DNA from: an uncultured bacterium
Lineage (GTDB): Bacteria; Cyanobacteriota; Vampirovibrionia; Gastranaerophilales; Gastranaerophilaceae
Direction of reading: 5' to 3'
Length of the DNA: 64,000 nucleotides
NCBI GenBank assembly: GCA_949294335.1
Contig: CASFGO010000027.1
Location: forward strand, 119,527 to 183,526
In this document: positions 43,053-52,083 of the stretch, one piece after another
Position numbering within the stretch: position 1 is the first letter of the stretch
Layout of the letters: the number at the start of each line of letters is the position of its first letter
The notes under the pieces: model-generated
Databases searched by the model: none
What the model was told of the DNA's origin: nothing
The model's input: only the letters and a program-made list of their open reading frames with translations
Program-made: the position numbers and the translations under genes

Positions 43053-44606
43053 ATGAAGAAATTTATAATTTGCTTATTATCATTAATATTGTTTTCATCT
43101 TCTGTATATTCAGCAGAAATAGGTAACACTATTGATAAAACAGAATATCCGGATTCTGATATGGTTCAGCCAAATAAACAAGATGATTTTGTTATTGAAG
43201 GAAGTGTTGCAAAATATATTGATGTTGATTTAGAAGATTGCTTAAAGTTTGCTTTAGGTAATAATCCAAAAATTCAAGCAGCAATTCAAGATGTATTCGC
43301 ATCTGATTATCGTATTAAACAGGCTTGGTCAAATTGGTTCCCTTCAATTAGTTGGCAAACAGGTTACACTAGAATTAAACAATTACAGTTATCAGATGTA
43401 TTCCAAAGAAATTTGATATTTAACTACTATGTATTGGGAACTATTTCAGTCTCAGAAATGTTGTACGATTTTGGTGTAACTCAAAACACAGTAACAATAA
43501 GAAAATTAGAGAATGAACAATATAAAATTGTATTAACTGAAACAGTTAATACTGTTCTTAGAGATGTAAAAAATGCTTATTACAATGTTCTTTTAGCTTA
43601 TGAACAACAAAAAGTAGCAGAAGATACTGTTGAACAATATGAAAAGTTCTATGAACAAGCAAAAGCATTCTATGAAGCAGGAACAAATCCCAAAGTAGAT
43701 GTCACTATCGCAGAAGTTAATTTAAGCAATGCTAAATTGACATTAATACAAGCTGAAAATGCTGTTGATATTGCAATGGCAAAATTAAATAACGCTATGG
43801 GGCTTCCATATATGAATAAATACAATATTATGGATACCCTAAAATATAATCCTTGTGAATTATCATTAACACAAGCTGTTGAGATTGCTAAAAAATCAAG
43901 ACCTGATTATCATTTGGCAGAAGTTAAAGTTCAAACAGCAAATCAAAATGTTAAATTGTCCAAAAAAGCTTGGTATCCACAGTTACAATTTGATGCTAAT
44001 TATTCTATCGGGGGTAAGTCTTGGCTTTCTAACTATGGTTATAATATTGGTGCATACTTGAACTTTCCAACAGTTAATGGAATGTTGATAAGAAATCAAA
44101 TTAAAGAAGCTCAGACAATGCATAATAAAGAAATTGCAACTTCTCATCAAACACAAAATGACATATATTTAGAAATTCAAAATGCATTTTATAATTTAGT
44201 CGAAAAGAAAAACAAAATTCCAGTTTCAACACTACAAGTTAAACAAGCAAAAGAAAACTACGATTTATCTTCTGGAAGATACTCTGTAGGCGTTGGAAAT
44301 CCTGTTGAATTAAAAGAAGCACAAGTTCAATATGCAAATGCAAGAATGCAATATAACAATACGTTATATGAATATAATACAGCTCGAGCAGATTTAGAAA
44401 AAGCTATCGGCAAAAACATTATTGCTGGGTCTATTGAACTTAATAATAATGACAAAAATGTTCAAAAAAATGTAACTGTAAAAAAACTTGATAACGATAA
44501 AACTAAAAAAAATTGTGATAAACCTGTAGTCAAACAAAAAACTTATAAAAATAAATTCATAAGAAAATTACACAATGTTTTTTCATACCCTGATGATATT
44601 TCTTAA
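43053..44606 (+). CDS. TolC family outer membrane channel
   Basis: 517 residues with a Sec signal (MKKFIICLLSLILFSSSVYSA). Two structural repeats of the outer membrane efflux protein family are visible, starting at DVDLEDCLKFALGNNPKIQA and at LSLTQAVEIAKKSRPDYHLA. Long helices follow, e.g. NLVEKKNKIPVSTLQVKQAK and YSVGVGNPVELKEAQVQYAN. Lys-rich at the C-terminus. It completes the tripartite pump and shows that the cell has an outer membrane. AAGGGG is the ribosome site. Confidence 0.93.
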   Translation: MKKFIICLLSLILFSSSVYSAEIGNTIDKTEYPDSDMVQPNKQDDFVIEGSVAKYIDVDLEDCLKFALGNNPKIQAAIQDVFASDYRIKQAWSNWFPSISWQTGYTRIKQLQLSDVFQRNLIFNYYVLGTISVSEMLYDFGVTQNTVTIRKLENEQYKIVLTETVNTVLRDVKNAYYNVLLAYEQQKVAEDTVEQYEKFYEQAKAFYEAGTNPKVDVTIAEVNLSNAKLTLIQAENAVDIAMAKLNNAMGLPYMNKYNIMDTLKYNPCELSLTQAVEIAKKSRPDYHLAEVKVQTANQNVKLSKKAWYPQLQFDANYSIGGKSWLSNYGYNIGAYLNFPTVNGMLIRNQIKEAQTMHNKEIATSHQTQNDIYLEIQNAFYNLVEKKNKIPVSTLQVKQAKENYDLSSGRYSVGVGNPVELKEAQVQYANARMQYNNTLYEYNTARADLEKAIGKNIIAGSIELNNNDKNVQKNVTVKKLDNDKTKKNCDKPVVKQKTYKNKFIRKLHNVFSYPDDIS

Positions 44607-44673
44607 TTGATTGTCTTATTTGTTTAATATAATATAGAATCAGGAATAGTTAGCGATAAGAAAGGGAAATAAA

Positions 44674-45939
44674 ATGTTAGATATTAAACTTATTAGAGAA
44701 AATCCAGAAAAAATTAATGAGTTATTAAAAAGAAGAAATCCTGACTTATCGATAGATGAAGTTTTAAAGATTGATGAAGAACGCCGTAAGGTTCAAACAG
44801 AAGCTGATGAATTGAGAGCAAAAAGAAAAAATGATTCTCAAAAAATCGGTATGATGAAAAAGAATGGCGAAAATACAGATGCTATTCAAGAAGAAGTTAG
44901 AGCTTTAGGAGATAAGATAAAGGAACTTGAAGAGAAACAAGTTGAATTAGATAATGCGCAACGTAATTTATTATTGCACATTCCAAATATTCCAGATGAA
45001 ACAACTCCAATTGGACCAACTGAAGATTATAATGTTGAAGTTTCAAGATGGGGAGAGCCAACTAAATTTAATTTTGAGTATAAAGCTCATTGGGATATAT
45101 GTGAAGAAAAGAAAATCGTTGATTTTGAGCGTGGTGTAAAAATATCACAATCAAGATTCACTTTATACAGAGGTAAAGGTGCTAGATTAGAACGAGCTAT
45201 TATCAATTTCTTCTTAGATCAACATACTGAAAATGAAGGTTATGAAGAAATTTTACCTCCATTTATGGCAAATGCAGCTACTATGACAGGAACAGGACAG
45301 CTTCCTAAATTCAAAGAAGATATGTACAAATGTGTTGATGAAGATTTATACTTAATACCAACAGCTGAAGTTCCTGTAACAAATATATATTCTGGAGAAA
45401 TATTATCTGAAGATGATTTACCTAAATATATGACAGCATATACTCCTTGTTTTAGAAGAGAAGCAGGTTCTGCAGGTAAAGATACAAGAGGTTTGATAAG
45501 AGTTCACCAATTTAATAAAGTTGAAATGGTTAAATTATGTACACCTCAAACATCTGTAGAAGAACACGAAAAACTTACTCAAGATGGAGAAAGAATGCTT
45601 CAATTATTAGGTCTTCCATATAGAAGAGTTGCATTATGTACATCTGATATTGGTTTCTCTGCTAATAAATGTTATGACTTAGAAGTATGGATGCCTTCAT
45701 ATAATACTTATAAAGAAATTTCTAGTTGTTCTAACTTTGGAGATTATCAAGCAAGACGTGCTAATATTAGATATAGAGATAAAGAAACTGGAAAAACTCA
45801 ATTTGTACATACTATTAATGGTTCAGGTCTTGCTGTTGGTAGAACATTTGCAGCAATTATTGAAAACTTCCAACAAGAAGATGGTTCTGTTATAATACCT
45901 GAAGTATTAAGAAAATATACTGGATTTGATAAAATATAA
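44674..45939 (+). CDS. serS: Seryl-tRNA synthetase
   Basis: Class II synthetase charging tRNA-Ser, and tRNA-Sec where present. 421 residues. The N-terminal coiled-coil arm that contacts the tRNA spans about 25-105. Motif 2 is [20 protein letters not shown] and motif 3 [26 protein letters not shown] precedes ATG, and TTGTCT-18-TAGAAT is a plausible promoter. Monocistronic. Confidence 0.97.
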   Translation: MLDIKLIRENPEKINELLKRRNPDLSIDEVLKIDEERRKVQTEADELRAKRKNDSQKIGMMKKNGENTDAIQEEVRALGDKIKELEEKQVELDNAQRNLLLHIPNIPDETTPIGPTEDYNVEVSRWGEPTKFNFEYKAHWDICEEKKIVDFERGVKISQSRFTLYRGKGARLERAIINFFLDQHTENEGYEEILPPFMANAATMTGTGQLPKFKEDMYKCVDEDLYLIPTAEVPVTNIYSGEILSEDDLPKYMTAYTPCFRREAGSAGKDTRGLIRVHQFNKVEMVKLCTPQTSVEEHEKLTQDGERMLQLLGLPYRRVALCTSDIGFSANKCYDLEVWMPSYNTYKEISSCSNFGDYQARRANIRYRDKETGKTQFVHTINGSGLAVGRTFAAIIENFQQEDGSVIIPEVLRKYTGFDKI

Positions 45940-45960
45940 GAGCAAAAATAATAAAAAATA

Positions 45961-45997
45961 AAAAAGATAATATTTAATAAAATATTATCTTTTTTTA
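45961..45997 (+). terminator. Bidirectional terminator after serS
   Basis: A 15-base perfect stem (45961-45975 with 45980-45994) with a 4-base loop and a long T run, between convergent genes. Confidence 0.88.
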
Positions 45998-46016
45998 TTA
46001 GAATGTAATGAATTAA

Positions 46017-46337
46017 CTAATTATTTAGTCTGCTTTCTTCTTGTTTAATATAGTTACAATCACTTTCTAATCTTTTATCCTCCATTGCATCAATAAACTC
46101 TTGAATATCTTTGATTTGTCCAAGTTCAAAACCAACTTCAGCTAAAAGTACACAGTCATTACATAATCTATAATCTCCATACTGAATAGAACCTGCTAAA
46201 CAAGCCTCTTCACCACAGGCATCACATTGAAAAAACTCATTTTCAGAATCCGGATTATCCTCTATATCATCTTTTTTCATTTGTTCAACGACAAGTTGCA
46301 TTTCTTTTACAACTTCTTCTTTTGATTTGTTCATCAT
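46017..46337 (-). CDS. Small zinc-ribbon protein coupled to pdxJ
   Basis: 106 residues, no named family. The first 35 residues are helical and acidic. A zinc ribbon follows (FQCDACGEEACLAGS, then RLCNDCV). The rest is an acidic helix. Its ATG overlaps the pdxJ stop and a second ATG follows directly, with GAGGG upstream, so translation is coupled to pdxJ. The role could be regulatory or structural; nothing ties it to vitamin B6 except position. Confidence 0.7.
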   Translation of the reverse strand: MMNKSKEEVVKEMQLVVEQMKKDDIEDNPDSENEFFQCDACGEEACLAGSIQYGDYRLCNDCVLLAEVGFELGQIKDIQEFIDAMEDKRLESDCNYIKQEESRLNN

Positions 46338-47050
46338 TATCCCTCAACTAATTCTTTCATTTCTTTAACTGCTTGTGCTAATCCAACAAATACCGCTCTT
46401 GCAATTATACTGTGACCTATATTTAATTCTACTAAATCAGGTATCTCATGCATTCTTTTTACATTTTCATAGTTTAAACCATGTCCAGCATTTACTTTTA
46501 AACCTAAAGATTGTGCGAATGTTGCAGCACCTTTTAAATCTTGAAAAGTTTCTTCTTCCTTATCAGTGCCAAAATATTCTGAATATTTACCTGTATGAAG
46601 TTCTATAAATTGAGCACCTGTTTTATACGCTGCAGATACTTGTGTAATATCAGGATCTATAAACATACTTACTTCTATACCTTTTTCAACAAGAGGTTTA
46701 ACAAAGGCTACAGCTCTATCAATTTGTCCTGCAACATCAAGACCACCTTCTGTTGTTAATTCTTGTCTTTTTTCAGGAACAATACATACAGCATCTGGTT
46801 TTATTTCTAATGCAATTTGTTGCATTTCATCAGTCATTGCCATTTCTAGGTTCAATCTTGTTTTGGGTAATAATCTAATTGCTCTTACATCAGCATCTTT
46901 TATATGGCGTCGGTCTTCCCTTAAATGAGTTGTAATAGATTCTGCCCCTACATCTTTGCAAATTCTTGCAGCTGTAATAACATCAGGATCTATCCCCCCC
47001 CTAGCATTTCTTAATGTTGCTACATGATCAATATTTACTCCTAATAGCAT
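46337..47050 (-). CDS. pdxJ: Pyridoxine 5'-phosphate synthase
   Basis: Last step of DXP-dependent vitamin B6 synthesis, condensing 1-deoxyxylulose 5-phosphate with 3-amino-1-hydroxyacetone phosphate. 237 residues, TIM barrel. It begins MLLGVNIDHVATLRNARGG, the family signature, with HLREDRRHI, VPEKRQELTTEGGLDV and NAGHGLNYENV. Length is typical. It starts one base after the murT stop and overlaps the zinc-ribbon gene, making a leftward run murT-pdxJ-zinc ribbon. PdxA is not in the window. Confidence 0.96.
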   Translation of the reverse strand: MLLGVNIDHVATLRNARGGIDPDVITAARICKDVGAESITTHLREDRRHIKDADVRAIRLLPKTRLNLEMAMTDEMQQIALEIKPDAVCIVPEKRQELTTEGGLDVAGQIDRAVAFVKPLVEKGIEVSMFIDPDITQVSAAYKTGAQFIELHTGKYSEYFGTDKEEETFQDLKGAATFAQSLGLKVNAGHGLNYENVKRMHEIPDLVELNIGHSIIARAVFVGLAQAVKEMKELVEG

Positions 47051-47051
47051 C

Positions 47052-48374
47052 CTAATCTCCTTTTTTATTTATATGAAGCAATGCTGTATATGTTGGTAAA
47101 ATAGTTATATTACTTCTATCTGCACCTTTACCACTTACAAAACGTACAGCTTCATCAATATTTTGAATTACTTTTACATTATTAATTCCTGCATATTTTA
47201 GTCTTACTGCCATATCATAAGCTCTTGTACCTGATGTTATTATTGTTTTATTTACACCTTGCAAAATTTCAAAATTTGTATCCCACAACCAAGATACATC
47301 CCTACCATCAGCATAATTATCATTTATTATAATTAATATATTTGAGTTAAAATCTACAGTTTTTAATACTTCACTTGCTCCTGTTGGATTTTTTATTAGT
47401 TGAATTATTGCTTTTCTTTCATTTATCTCTCTAATTTCACTTCTTCCAAAAGCAGACTGATATGTATCAATTGCTTTTTGGATATCTGTTACACCTAATT
47501 CAAATGCTGTTGCAATTGCTGCTAATGCATTATATGCATTGTATAAACCTAATAACTGTATTTTAAAAGAATATTCAATATTATTATAGTTCATTTTTAT
47601 TATTGAATAATCATTATATATAATTACATCTGCAGAATATTTACATTGAGGTCTTCTATATCCACAAGAGCAGTAATAATGTCCTTGTTGAGCATAAAAC
47701 CTAGATTCATATTGTAATTCTCCTCCACACCAAGGACAGTTAAGGTTTTCCATTGGTGCATTTGACTCAATATTTTTATTATGATATTCAACTTTATTAA
47801 AACCATAAAATATAGGTTCTTTATTTCCTAAAGAACGAAAATTAACAACTAATGGATCATCAGCATTTAATATTAACTGTAAATCACGATTCTTGTCTAT
47901 TGCGTTTTGTATTTTTTTTGCTGTAGTACTTAATTCTCCGTATCTATCAAGTTGGTCTCTAAATAAATTTGTTACAACCAAATAATTAGATTGAATACTG
48001 TCATATAACTTAGATAAATATGCTTCATCAGATTCTAAAACAGCATAATCATATTTTTTTAATGGAGAAATCCCCAAAACATAAGTATTAGCAATTCCTG
48101 ACAACATATTTGCCCCTTTGAAATTATTCAAAACAGAATACTTGTCGAATTTCAAAATATGAGACAATATCCCAGATGTTGTAGTTTTACCATTTGTTCC
48201 TGTTACTGTTACACATTGTTTTGTATATTTAGATGCCTCTTTTAAAAAGTTTGGTTCAATTTTTAAGGTAATCATACCAATTAATGATGTTCCAGATGAT
48301 TTACCACGTATCTTTATAATAAGAGATAAAAATCTTGCTAGTATTAATAATAAATAGAATTTAATTCTTTTCAT
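47052..48374 (-). CDS. murT: Lipid II isoglutaminyl synthase subunit MurT
   Basis: Mur-ligase-like subunit that activates the D-Glu alpha-carboxylate of lipid II for amidation. 440 residues. It has TVTGTNGKTTTSGILSHIL (P-loop), a zinc ribbon inserted in the central domain (CPWCGGELQYESRFY then CSCGYRRPQC) and the C-terminal MurT-specific region (NDNYADGRDVSWLWD). The open frame reaches a TTG at 48401, but TTGGAG is placed for the ATG at 48374. The amidotransferase partner GatD, normally the next gene, is absent here; pdxJ follows instead. Confidence 0.93.
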   Translation of the reverse strand: MKRIKFYLLLILARFLSLIIKIRGKSSGTSLIGMITLKIEPNFLKEASKYTKQCVTVTGTNGKTTTSGILSHILKFDKYSVLNNFKGANMLSGIANTYVLGISPLKKYDYAVLESDEAYLSKLYDSIQSNYLVVTNLFRDQLDRYGELSTTAKKIQNAIDKNRDLQLILNADDPLVVNFRSLGNKEPIFYGFNKVEYHNKNIESNAPMENLNCPWCGGELQYESRFYAQQGHYYCSCGYRRPQCKYSADVIIYNDYSIIKMNYNNIEYSFKIQLLGLYNAYNALAAIATAFELGVTDIQKAIDTYQSAFGRSEIREINERKAIIQLIKNPTGASEVLKTVDFNSNILIIINDNYADGRDVSWLWDTNFEILQGVNKTIITSGTRAYDMAVRLKYAGINNVKVIQNIDEAVRFVSGKGADRSNITILPTYTALLHINKKGD

Positions 48375-48395
48375 AAAATAGTACTCCAAGCGGAT

Positions 48396-48424
48396 TTGCA
48401 ATATTTATAATCTACATATATAAT
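48396..48424 (+). promoter_or_regulatory. Promoter of the small membrane protein cluster
   Basis: TTGCAA (48396-48401), a 17-base spacer, then TATAAT (48419-48424). It lies in the gap divergent from murT, partly over the murT ribosome site region. Confidence 0.5.
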
Positions 48425-48456
48425 CATATAATAGTACAAAAAAGTAATTAATAAAC

Positions 48457-48822
48457 ATGTTTTTTTTAGTAGCTCTAATATTTATAATTCAATTAATTTT
48501 ATTAAGTATAATAGTGTCTTTCTTGCTTAATATAGACATTAATATTTTGATATTAACAGATAAAATTGAAAACTATAATAATTGGTTAGAAACAAGAAAT
48601 AGTAAAATTGAGAGTATTTTTTCTGACATTAAATTTATTCTTGATAATAAACGCAAACAACTAAAAAAATACAGACATCGAATTTTTATAAAAAAAATAA
48701 TTTCCCTTATAGAATGGGCTTTATTAATTATACTAAAACCTAAGGGGAAAAAATTTATTCTTGGCTATAAACTAGCTAGAGTACTTCTTAAAGAGTTGTC
48801 AATAAAGAAAAATATGGTATAA
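48457..48822 (+). CDS. Unknown small membrane protein
   Basis: 121 residues. One long N-terminal hydrophobic region (FFLVALIFIIQLILLSIIVS) is followed by a charged helical stretch and a second hydrophobic patch (ISLIEWALLIILK). No family recognised and no ribosome site is visible. It starts a rightward group of four small membrane genes, so it may act with the YtxH-type proteins that follow. Confidence 0.55.
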   Translation: MFFLVALIFIIQLILLSIIVSFLLNIDINILILTDKIENYNNWLETRNSKIESIFSDIKFILDNKRKQLKKYRHRIFIKKIISLIEWALLIILKPKGKKFILGYKLARVLLKELSIKKNMV

Positions 48823-48840
48823 TTTACTGAGAGGTGAAAT

Positions 48841-49152
48841 ATGAGTAAAAATAGAACATCAATAGGTTTTGGTCTAGGCTTGATAGCCGGAGTTATTGGC
48901 GGAATTATTGCAGGGGTATTATATGCTCCTCAATCTGGAGATAAAGCTAGAAATAAAATTAAAAACACAGTTTGCGACTTAGCTGAAAAACATTCTCCTG
49001 AAGTAAATGATGCTAAGAAAAAAGCGTTTGAGTCAATAGACTTATTCTGTTATAAGCTAGAACGCCAATATAAAAAATTTAATAACATGTTAAAATCAAA
49101 AAAAATGCGCAAAGCAAAAGAATTAGAAGACACTGACTACGATTTTAACTAA
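48841..49152 (+). CDS. YtxH domain protein
   Basis: 103 residues. The N-terminal glycine-rich helix ends in the YtxH hallmark (GFGLGLIAGVIGGIIAGVLY, then APQSGDKARNKI). The rest is a charged amphipathic helix. YtxH proteins are small membrane-linked proteins, general-stress induced in Bacillus, function unsettled. GAGAGG is the ribosome site, 18 bases after the previous gene. Confidence 0.85.
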   Translation: MSKNRTSIGFGLGLIAGVIGGIIAGVLYAPQSGDKARNKIKNTVCDLAEKHSPEVNDAKKKAFESIDLFCYKLERQYKKFNNMLKSKKMRKAKELEDTDYDFN

Positions 49153-49165
49153 GGAGAGAGTATTT

Positions 49166-49528
49166 ATGGATACAACTAACATGTATCATGGGCTTACGTT
49201 TTTAGCTTGGACAAGTGCAGGTTTTTTAATAATTGTAGGTCTATTTCTAGTAAAGGTTCTATTTGATTTATCAAGTTTATTAACTAAAATGAATCAAACT
49301 GCTGATATTGTAAAAAATTCTGCAAAACCTATTTTTGCAGATATTACAGAATCAGTTAATATTATCAATAAGTATGTCAAGAAAGCAGATTCTGGGTTAA
49401 CAAAATTCAACAATTTATCAGGAAAAGCTTCAAAAATTGTTATTGCTTTAATTTCTAAAACTTCAGCAATATCAGGAATTATAGCAAAAGGAATTTGGAG
49501 CATGATTAAATCATTTAAGAAAAAATAG
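49166..49528 (+). CDS. Small membrane protein, DUF948-like
   Basis: 120 residues. One N-terminal helix (TFLAWTSAGFLIIVGLFLVK) followed by an amphipathic helical region with repeated small hydrophobics (LSSLLTKMNQTADIVKNSAK). This resembles DUF948-type proteins that commonly sit beside ytxH genes, but I assign it mainly by layout. AAGGAGAG precedes ATG. It lies between the two YtxH genes. Confidence 0.6.
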   Translation: MDTTNMYHGLTFLAWTSAGFLIIVGLFLVKVLFDLSSLLTKMNQTADIVKNSAKPIFADITESVNIINKYVKKADSGLTKFNNLSGKASKIVIALISKTSAISGIIAKGIWSMIKSFKKK

Positions 49529-49605
49529 GTATATCATACTAACCTATATGATAATGTATTTTTTATTTAATGTACTATAATAAATTTGTAAAGGAGATAT
49601 AAATT

Positions 49606-49875
49606 ATGTCAATATCAAGATTTTTAGCAGGTTTTGCTGTAGGTGCTGGTTTAGGTGCAATTACAGGAATCCTTTTAGCTCCTCAATCTGGTGAAGAAAC
49701 AAGAGAAATGTTAGGTTCTATGGCAAGAGATGTTGCGGATAAAACAGATGAAACAGTTAAAGACATACAAGAAAAAGCTGATACAATTGTTTCTGATATG
49801 CAGAAAAAAGGAGATGAAATTATTTCCAAAATTCAGGATTTAATTAACAAACAAAAAGAAGAAGTTATGGAGTAA
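49606..49875 (+). CDS. Second YtxH domain protein
   Basis: 89 residues: FLAGFAVGAGLGAITGILLA then PQSGEETREM, followed by an amphipathic helix with heptad-like Asp/Lys/Thr spacing (DKTDETVKDIQEKADTIVSD). It duplicates the plan of the YtxH protein at 48841. AAAGGAG precedes ATG, and TATAAT lies about 30 bases upstream, so it may also be transcribed alone. The terminator stem begins within its last codons. Confidence 0.85.
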   Translation: MSISRFLAGFAVGAGLGAITGILLAPQSGEETREMLGSMARDVADKTDETVKDIQEKADTIVSDMQKKGDEIISKIQDLINKQKEEVME

Positions 49876-49892
49876 TCCATAACTTCTTTTTT
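49860..49892 (+). terminator. Terminator after the YtxH cluster
   Basis: An 11-base stem (49860-49870 with 49877-49887) with a 6-base loop includes the stop codon region and ends in a T run. Confidence 0.8.
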
Positions 49893-51216
49893 ATACTTTG
49901 ATATTTAGTGGCTCAGTTCTATCAGGAATAAATTGTTTATAATTTGGATACCTATTTCTTAATCTTGGTGGCAAAGTTTTAAATGCTTCTTCTGGTGGTA
50001 TTTTATAGTTTGAGATATCTACATCTATACCGCTATTATGAAGAGTATCTTTTAACACATAAGGATACCATTCATATCCCTTCAATTTACCTTTATAAAC
50101 ATTTTTAATTATATCATTTACATATCTTTGAGTATTATTAGGAATTTCAGGATGCATTTTTATAAATGCTTTGATTGGAAGATTTCCTCTTTCAGTATTT
50201 CTAGCCCTACTAACTAGCATGAAATTATCAGCTTCGTTATCACCACCAAGAGAATCAGCCTCTATATGTTCAACTGATGCGACAGATTGATTTAATAATC
50301 GTTCTGCAATTTCATTATCAGAACGATCGGCATATTTTATTACAAATGCACTAACACTTGTATTTGATGATGGTAATTCACGCGCTATTTGAATAATTTT
50401 TTTATATTCATCATTATAATATGGAATATATTTATGTTTTAGATCTATAATTAAATCAACTGGAGTTTTACCATCTTTTGCATGATTTAATTGTTCATTT
50501 TCAAACCTTTCTCTTGCTTCTGCTAAATCAGATAAGCCATAAAACTTTCTATTTTTTAATAAATCTTTTTCTGTAGCCTCTAAGATTCCTTCACACTGAA
50601 GTTTTAGTAAATTATCAATAAACATTTTTCTCTTAAATGAATGTTTATCATTTTCATTTTTTAATATTCTTCTACGACCTTCATTAACTTCGGCCATAAT
50701 AAGTTTTCTATTTTTAGGAGAAACATCTTTTGTTGCTTTTTCAATTTTATCAAAAACATCAGATTGCTCGGATTGTAATTTCTTTATAGAAATTGGCTTT
50801 TGCTGTCTTAAAAGCTTTGAAAAACTTGCAAAATAATCTTTCCGTGTTTTATATTCAAAATAGTTATATACTTCTCGTTCAACTGGAAGCATTGATTTTT
50901 CATACTTTTTTAAATATCTTATTTTTTTTTGAGAATTATCGATTTGGGATAAATCTTTTGAAATTTGTTCCATTTCTTTAAATGTTAATAATTTTATTCC
51001 ACTATATGGATCTGTTATATTTTTTAAGCCTTTTAAAAAACGTCCATTTGAAGTATCATTCCTTTTATCAACACCTTGGAAATTAATATTACTAATTTGT
51101 TTTGTAAAACTATCAGAAACAGGTATTGATTTATTACATACAAAAGAATTTCTACACTTTGTATTTGCAGAAACATTATAGTTATAAATGATAGATTGAT
51201 TTAAAAAGTTTATCAT
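49891..51216 (-). CDS. HNH-nuclease-like protein with DSF and INFQG motifs
   Basis: 441 residues. The N-terminus has DSFT (35-38) and INFQG (44-48), motifs shared with other proteins here. A long helical middle follows. Around 315-345 the sequence is VEHIEADSLGGDNEADNFML, then NTERGN, the spacing of an HNH domain (EHI...GG.N..N...R..N..RG) with H317 as the likely catalytic histidine. The usual zinc-binding cysteine pairs are lacking. There is no signal peptide. It carries the full shared promoter. A nuclease effector is plausible; no immunity gene is obvious next door. Confidence 0.6.
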   Translation of the reverse strand: MINFLNQSIIYNYNVSANTKCRNSFVCNKSIPVSDSFTKQISNINFQGVDKRNDTSNGRFLKGLKNITDPYSGIKLLTFKEMEQISKDLSQIDNSQKKIRYLKKYEKSMLPVEREVYNYFEYKTRKDYFASFSKLLRQQKPISIKKLQSEQSDVFDKIEKATKDVSPKNRKLIMAEVNEGRRRILKNENDKHSFKRKMFIDNLLKLQCEGILEATEKDLLKNRKFYGLSDLAEARERFENEQLNHAKDGKTPVDLIIDLKHKYIPYYNDEYKKIIQIARELPSSNTSVSAFVIKYADRSDNEIAERLLNQSVASVEHIEADSLGGDNEADNFMLVSRARNTERGNLPIKAFIKMHPEIPNNTQRYVNDIIKNVYKGKLKGYEWYPYVLKDTLHNSGIDVDISNYKIPPEEAFKTLPPRLRNRYPNYKQFIPDRTEPLNIKV

Positions 51217-51234
51217 TATTATTCACACACGATA

Positions 51235-51289
51235 CTTATATAAAACATTTTCATCTAAAAAATTGCTATTTTATATATTTATATTTACA
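51235..51289 (-). promoter_or_regulatory. Shared tripartite promoter motif (HNH-like gene)
   Basis: Reading leftward: TGTAAAT (51283-51289), 16 bases, GCAA within TAGCAA (51263-51268), 18 bases, then TTTATATAAG (51235-51244). Box to TTTATA is 38 bases. The upstream box lies inside the 3' end of the next gene. Confidence 0.55.
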
Positions 51290-52083
51290 ATTTCAAATAA
51301 TTTATTAAGATGTGTATAATAACCTGATTCATATAATTCTTTGAACAAACTATAAGTTCTTGGAGCAACATAAATAACTTTTTCTTTATCTAAATATAAC
51401 CCTTCAATAAATCGAGCAAAAAGCTCTGTTGGGGTTCTGTAATATTTATTTAACTTATTAATTTTACGAGCAATTGAAGATTGCTTTCTCTGACACGATT
51501 TAAGCTTCAAATAAGAAATAAATTCTTCTGGCATATCAGGAAATTCTTGTTCTATATTAATTATAGAATATGTTTTATATGTAAACCAATGCAAAACTTT
51601 TATTGCATCATGTTTTAAAAGGTATCTTGCATCAGAATATTTTGTATGTTTAATAAATGGTTTAAATTTTTCATTTCGCTTAAATTCTGGATATTTATTT
51701 TTAATAATCCTTTCATATTTTTTTATTGAGTTTTTTATATTCTCTTTTTGTACATATAATTTTTCTAATTTTGAATTTTCATCAACAAAATTAGTTATTT
51801 TTATTAATTCATCATATATAAACTTATCATTACATTTAAAAATTGGGATAAAATCAGTACATTTTGATTTAATATTAAATGTAATATAATGAGTAAATTC
51901 ATGTAATAGAGTTGGAATAATTCTATTTTCATTAATATCTTTTGAGATATCAATCCTATTTACCCTAAAAAAGCCTTGATGACCAAGCGCCTTGGTAGAT
52001 GTATGAACATCTATCCCTAAAGATACAAAGAAATCAATTATTTGTTTTTTCAAATCTTTTATTTTGTTTCGTGTACAATCCAT
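51271..52083 (-). CDS. HExxH zincin-like protein overlapping cutA
   Basis: 270 residues, very basic. HEFTHY at 61-66 is the zincin motif, within TLLHEFTHYITFN. A later TPTELFARFIEGLYLD supplies a candidate third ligand (Glu), as in peptidases with a long insert. There is no signal peptide or helix anchor, and no close family comes to mind. The start lies 25 bases inside cutA in another frame, so it is probably translationally coupled. It is the second HExxH protein in the window and is unrelated to the first outside the motif. Confidence 0.6.
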   Translation of the reverse strand: MDCTRNKIKDLKKQIIDFFVSLGIDVHTSTKALGHQGFFRVNRIDISKDINENRIIPTLLHEFTHYITFNIKSKCTDFIPIFKCNDKFIYDELIKITNFVDENSKLEKLYVQKENIKNSIKKYERIIKNKYPEFKRNEKFKPFIKHTKYSDARYLLKHDAIKVLHWFTYKTYSIINIEQEFPDMPEEFISYLKLKSCQRKQSSIARKINKLNKYYRTPTELFARFIEGLYLDKEKVIYVAPRTYSLFKELYESGYYTHLNKLFEIVNINI

